Assembly (NCBI GenBank): GCA_907163345.1 | Contig: CAJQUN010000020.1 | Location: 6,693,722 to 6,757,721 of the forward strand | DNA: 64,000 nt | Reading direction: 5' to 3' | Origin: Haberlea rhodopensis | Taxonomy: Eukaryota > Streptophyta > Magnoliopsida > Lamiales > Gesneriaceae | Shown here: positions 59,811 through 64,000 of the stretch, one piece after another | Layout: every line of letters starts with the position of its first letter | Numbering within the stretch: the stretch's first letter is position 1 | The notes under the pieces: model-generated | Seen by the model: the letters and a program-made list of their open reading frames with translations, nothing else | The model's database searches: none | Told to the model about the DNA's origin: nothing | Program-made: the position numbers and the translations under genes

Positions 59811-61025
59811 TTAACCCAAAAAGGGCTGAAGAAATTACAAAGTTTTACATAGAAATGAACGAGACTTGAGTACAAATATTCTCACATAGTGACTCTTTAA
59901 ATTTTTGTCTTACTTATTAACAAGAAATAGAGAAGGACTAGACAAAAAATAAAAAAAAAATGACTGGTAAATCAATAAAAAATCTGTGGATAAATAGGGA
60001 AATAAGAAACAATTAATTTTAATTTGTCATTCATCTCCGAAAAAGCTTTTATTTATATATATATATAGGTTTTTTTATGCCGCCCTTTAAGTGTGGTATA
60101 TTGCGACATGAATCCGTTCTTTTGTCAAAAAACAAGAAAAAAAATATAATGACACGTCTTGCAAGACACCGTGCCCAAAAGCACAGCTATTAAAGACGTC
60201 ATCAAACAATGTGATGACTAATCATATCAGTAACTTTGCATTTCAAAATTTATATAAAGACATTAAAAATATTATTTTGCACAAAATATAATTGTTGTCG
60301 AGTCTTGCCGTTGAAAAACTCTGTAGAGAGGGAGCATCACGATTAACAACTCTTGGTTAGTACGTACTTATTTATATAAAATAATTAAGTGCAATTAATT
60401 GATTGAATTGTACAATAATTTTTGGTTTCCATCTAAATACATGCATTGTCTTCCTTACATAATGAACTAGGTGATTAATAAAAATTAGAATTTTTTTTGC
60501 TCATATATGCCGACAGTTTTATTTTCAATTTTTAAAAAAACTATTGGATGTGGACAAGTTAAGTTGATAGATTCAAAATCTGGATCAATATTAAAATCTG
60601 ATATAATCTTGAATAGTTATTTAATAGTGAGTTTCCATCAAGACAATAACACTATAATATTTTTTAAAAAGGGTAAATTCGATTCGCGAATCTCCCGTTA
60701 AATGCGGGTCCGCGAAGGAATCGAACAACTTTAGGCTTAATATAAACAGTCTTGCCTGACGACTTCCGTTAGTCGAACCCATTACCTTACATGAAATTAA
60801 CTTTGTCGTTAATATTTATATTAGTATATTTCTTTTAAAGTCATTAAACCGTCGACTCATTAAGAAAATATAGATTTGTAATGCTTTTATTAGCAGCTGA
60901 TAGCGTAGAGCTAGCCCGTTACAGTTAGAATATTATCCGATATTTAGCTATTTTTGTCACTACTAATAATTGAAGATTAATTATTTCATTCAAATCATAC
61001 AACTTGTTCAATAATTATGTCATTT
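59811..61025. other. Intergenic, no supported gene
   Basis: AT-rich. Contains a TATATAAA box near 60250 with ACGTCATC upstream, but no coding region follows that I can support. Confidence 0.4.
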
Positions 61026-61027
61026 TA

Positions 61028-61210
61028 ATTTGTGCAAGAGTCTGGGGATGTTTATCGGATCGAATCAATCCGAAACCAATTCAGATCTGGTATGGTTTAA
61101 TCTGGAAATTGTTTCGGGTAGAACCAAATCCGGCATCAATGTTGAATTGGATTGAGCTACTTGGAACCAGATCTGGAACCATTTTAATCTGGCCTGGTTG
61201 AATCAATCCA
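61028..61210 (+). mobile_element. Half of a CCGGA/TCGGATC-type hAT MITE
   Basis: Begins CTGGGGATGTTTATCGGATC and repeats AATCTGG and GGAACCAGATCTGG motifs, resembling the left half of 37507-37914. No right half or target duplication. Confidence 0.45.
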
Positions 61211-61369
61211 ATAATATTTAATTTTTTAGTATTTTGTTTTATAACAATTGTTTAAAAACAAAAGTTTGGATTAATTTTTATTGAAAACAATTTATATGAG
61301 ACTATATTCAATTAGTTCTAAAAGTTTGAAACTTATATTAAAAAGAGCCATATTATATGGGACAGTGGC

Positions 61370-61740
61370 GGACAAAATATTTTCGTTTAGGGGGCAAAAA
61401 ATATTAACATAAAAAATGGAGGGCAAAAAACTTTTAGGGGGTCAAAATATAGAAATGTAATTTGAGGGCAAACTGTAATTTTTGGAGGGCAAAATACAAT
61501 TTTTTAAGAAACTATTTTTTTAGTTGATAATTTTTTTTTTCAAGGGGCACTTTCTCCCTTGCCCCAAGGTGGCTTAGGGGTCAGATATAAATTTAGAGAT
61601 GATAAAATGTAATATTTTAGTGGCAAACTGTAATTTTTTGAGGATGAAATATAATTTTGTAAGAAAACATTTTTTTAGGTAATAAAGATTGTGTTTTTTT
61701 TTTTTTTTTTTGGTTTTGCAGGGGCACTTGCCCTCCTTAT
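61370..61740. repeat. Repeat with G-run units (tandem, two units)
   Basis: Two rough units each run from GGCAAACTGTAATTTTTGAG-like sequence to GGGGCACTT.CCCT. Similar on the opposite strand to 40-165. Confidence 0.5.
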
Positions 61741-62684
61741 CCCATAGTTATTTTTTTAAATTTACCGATTTTTCATAATTCTTTTATTTCAATGAATAAT
61801 ACTTGGTTGTAAGTATATATTATTTTTTGGTCGAGCAAAAAGTTTATTAATGAGAATACAAGTGATACTCAACCCTAATAAAACACAATTCTTTTCACCC
61901 AAGCGGAAAGTAACGATAACGACGAAAGAGTAAAAACAGATAGTCCTGTCACTAAAAACAGATAGTCTTGTCACTATTTAGATTACAATTGAAAAATGAT
62001 TTTAACAGTATTAAGATACGATTCTGATTTTAAGCTATAAACATTAATTTTGTTAAGATCATTAATTGAAACCGGACCTTAATGATTTTCAAATCTTTTC
62101 TGGCTGCAATTACTTAATTGTTAAACAAGTGATTATATCTATAGGCTCCAGGATATGCATAAGATTGGTCTGAGTTTAGCAAGATACCCCTCCTTGTCTG
62201 GTTGGTCTTTGTAGGAAGTCAGACGGTTAGTTTAATATACATTCCCTTGCCGATTTAATTCGATTCGATTCGATTCACCCATATTAATATTTGATTAGCT
62301 ACTTTATCATTAAGTTTATTTATTTTTTAAATAATTCACCATGCGAGAGCACCAAATGATGACAATAATACACAGTTTCAGGCACATATTCGACGAAGCA
62401 GTTGTGGTCACAATTCTCAGATTGTGGAACACATTAAAGCTATATAAATTTATTCTTGAAAACATGGAGATATATAAATTAATCTAATACAAAAAAATAT
62501 TCAGAATATGTACGTGTGGATCAAAAGCACGATAAATCTTGAATTATTTTGGTCAACAATAGCGTTTCCAAAAGATTCTCTTTAGTCAAGCCAGTGGCCT
62601 TCTCTGTCAAATTTTGTAATGTTAGAATCTAATTCTTATTCAGTGCCCTTGATAGCTTCAAGCCTTCAGCTGAATATATATAAA
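61741..62684. other. Intergenic, nothing recognised
   Basis: No supported gene or bounded repeat. A short GATTCGATTCGATTC run lies near 62262. Confidence 0.4.
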
Positions 62685-64000
62685 TTACACATTTATATTA
62701 TCGTTTTTCTTTTCATATGAAAAATTATAAGCATTAGGGATGCTCAAACCCAAAAAAATACAAAAAAAAAAAAACCGAAGTCTTAAAACAAGACCAAATT
62801 CTGAGAAAACCAAAATCACATAAAAGTACAATGGTTCTGGTAATCTCAAGTAAACTAAAAGATGATGGAACCAATCAATCACGGAGTATGGATAAATCCC
62901 AAGTTTATTCGCTGTAATCCACTGCCATGATCTTATTTTCACTAACTCCACTGTAGTAGCTATTGTGATATCCTCATTCCGGAATAATTTTTTATTACGA
63001 GCTAACCAAATACTCCAAACAATGTACTCCCATATGGTTAGCCACTCCCTTTTCCCTATCGATCCATTCAAAAGATGAAAATGATGCCAGAAATTGATTA
63101 TTGGGTCTTCATGAAGCACTGTTTTAAAATTGAACCATGTATAACTCTCTTTCCAAACATTGTTGCATAGTTGCACGAGAAGAATAGATGTTTGCAATCA
63201 TCCTCTACTTCGCCACACATAGAACACAAAGCTACATTTGAGTCTAGAATAATACCTCTTCGCATCAAATTAGATTTAAAAGGTACCCTGTTCTGTAACA
63301 TTTTCCAGACGAACTAGATACTTTCTTGCGGATCATTGAGTTCCAAACTGTCCTTAAAGCTTTGACCTCGATGGACTGATTCGTTGCTCCTCCACTTTTC
63401 AGAAATTTGTAGGTTGTTTTGTGGTATATGAACCACAACTATCAAGCTTCAACCTCCAAGAGTCTTCCAAATTAGGATTCTTGATAAACCTGTCAATGAA
63501 AATCACAAGATCGTTAAGTAAAATTTTCTCCCATTCAAATAAATCACATCTCCAATCCCATCTCCCACTTGCCTTCGACCCAAACACCCCTGTCCGCTAT
63601 CAAACAATCACACCCTATCAATAGAAAACAATCTAGTAAACTTATCAGATAACTTCTCCCCCTCCATCCAGCTATCTACCCAAAATCTTGTGTCGCTACC
63701 ATTACCCACCCTTCTCTCCATACCCTCCCTAAACCAATTGTTATTATCCTCTAGAACATGTTTACCCAAATCCCTCCACCATAAAGACGATTTCCCCCTG
63801 ACTCAAAACCCCTCGATCCCAGGTCCAATCCAACACCACATCCCCATATCTTGATTCAAGAACTCTACTCCATGATCTATCTTTTTCTCTAGTCAACCTC
63901 CACTCCCATCTACCTAGTAAAGTTAAGTTAAAAAGATTTAGGTCTCTAACAACTAAACCTCCCTCCTCTCTAGAATCGCACACTTTAGACCACTTGACCC
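62685..64000 (-). pseudogene. LINE (non-LTR retrotransposon) ORF2, 3' part
   Basis: Minus-strand frames in order: 63762-63983 (EEGGLVVRDLNLFNLTLLGRW), 63399-63587, 63098-63301 (CSMCGEVEDDCKHLFFSC) and 62685-63197 (EWLTIWEYIVWSIWLARNKK). These are the region after the reverse transcriptase and the zf-RVT C-terminal domain of plant L1-type LINEs. The frames shift repeatedly, so it is dead. The reverse transcriptase itself would lie beyond the right edge of the window. Confidence 0.9.

Noticed and set aside
60180..60345. Promoter with ACGTCATC motifs, TATATAAA and a possible first exon
   Set aside because: No coding sequence or splice partner could be found downstream, and such motifs occur by chance in AT-rich DNA.

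Overview
The window is AT-rich plant nuclear DNA, almost certainly from a eudicot. It has multi-exon genes with GT-AG introns, a plastid-targeted pyrimidine-salvage enzyme, plant-specific AKR4C aldo-keto reductases, a tropinone-reductase-like SDR, and a heavy load of Ty1/copia, Ty3/gypsy, TRIM, SINE, LINE and hAT/MITE sequence. The species cannot be fixed from sequence alone.

Four protein genes are complete, all on the minus strand, and each was rebuilt exon by exon with consistent reading phase. They are UPP, a plastid uracil phosphoribosyltransferase (12 exons, 6285-10666, 287 aa); two tandem AKR4C-type aldo-keto reductases (13138-18590 with 6 exons and 20369-23079 with 7 exons, 315 aa each); and a tropinone-reductase-like short-chain dehydrogenase (31616-40004, 5 exons, 270 aa) whose second intron is 7.1 kb and full of transposons. 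A broken copy of UPP exon 11 lies 1.3 kb downstream of UPP. The genes share no pathway. The two AKRs are a tandem duplicate pair; the others are simply neighbours.

Layout: 1-3.8 kb repeats, including a likely gypsy LTR. 4-11.4 kb UPP, with a hAT-type MITE about 250 bp upstream of its start codon. 12.4-23.1 kb the AKR pair, with a small non-autonomous LTR retrotransposon in an AKR1 intron, a SINE in the AKR2 3' UTR, and three copies of one hairpin repeat around and inside the genes. 23.5-26.6 kb a long inverted-repeat element holding a copia solo LTR. 28-31 kb an element carrying about 19 palindromic units with RY (CATGCA) cores, interrupted by a young TRIM. 31.6-40 kb the SDR gene. 42.7-54.2 kb a nest of retroelements. 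54-62.6 kb degenerate repeats and a copia-type solo LTR. 62.7-64 kb the 3' part of a LINE running off the window.

The most striking structure is the nest at 42.7-54.2 kb. Matching 5-bp target-site duplications (one with a single mismatch) give an ordered history: a TRIM LTR was split by a gypsy LTR, which later received a copia solo LTR and a gag-only Sirevirus-like copia element, and the gag of the latter was in turn split by a second gypsy solo LTR. The copia LTRs and both gypsy LTRs each carry their own array of GATC-containing palindromes. No undescribed protein system was found; the novelty lies in repeat architecture.
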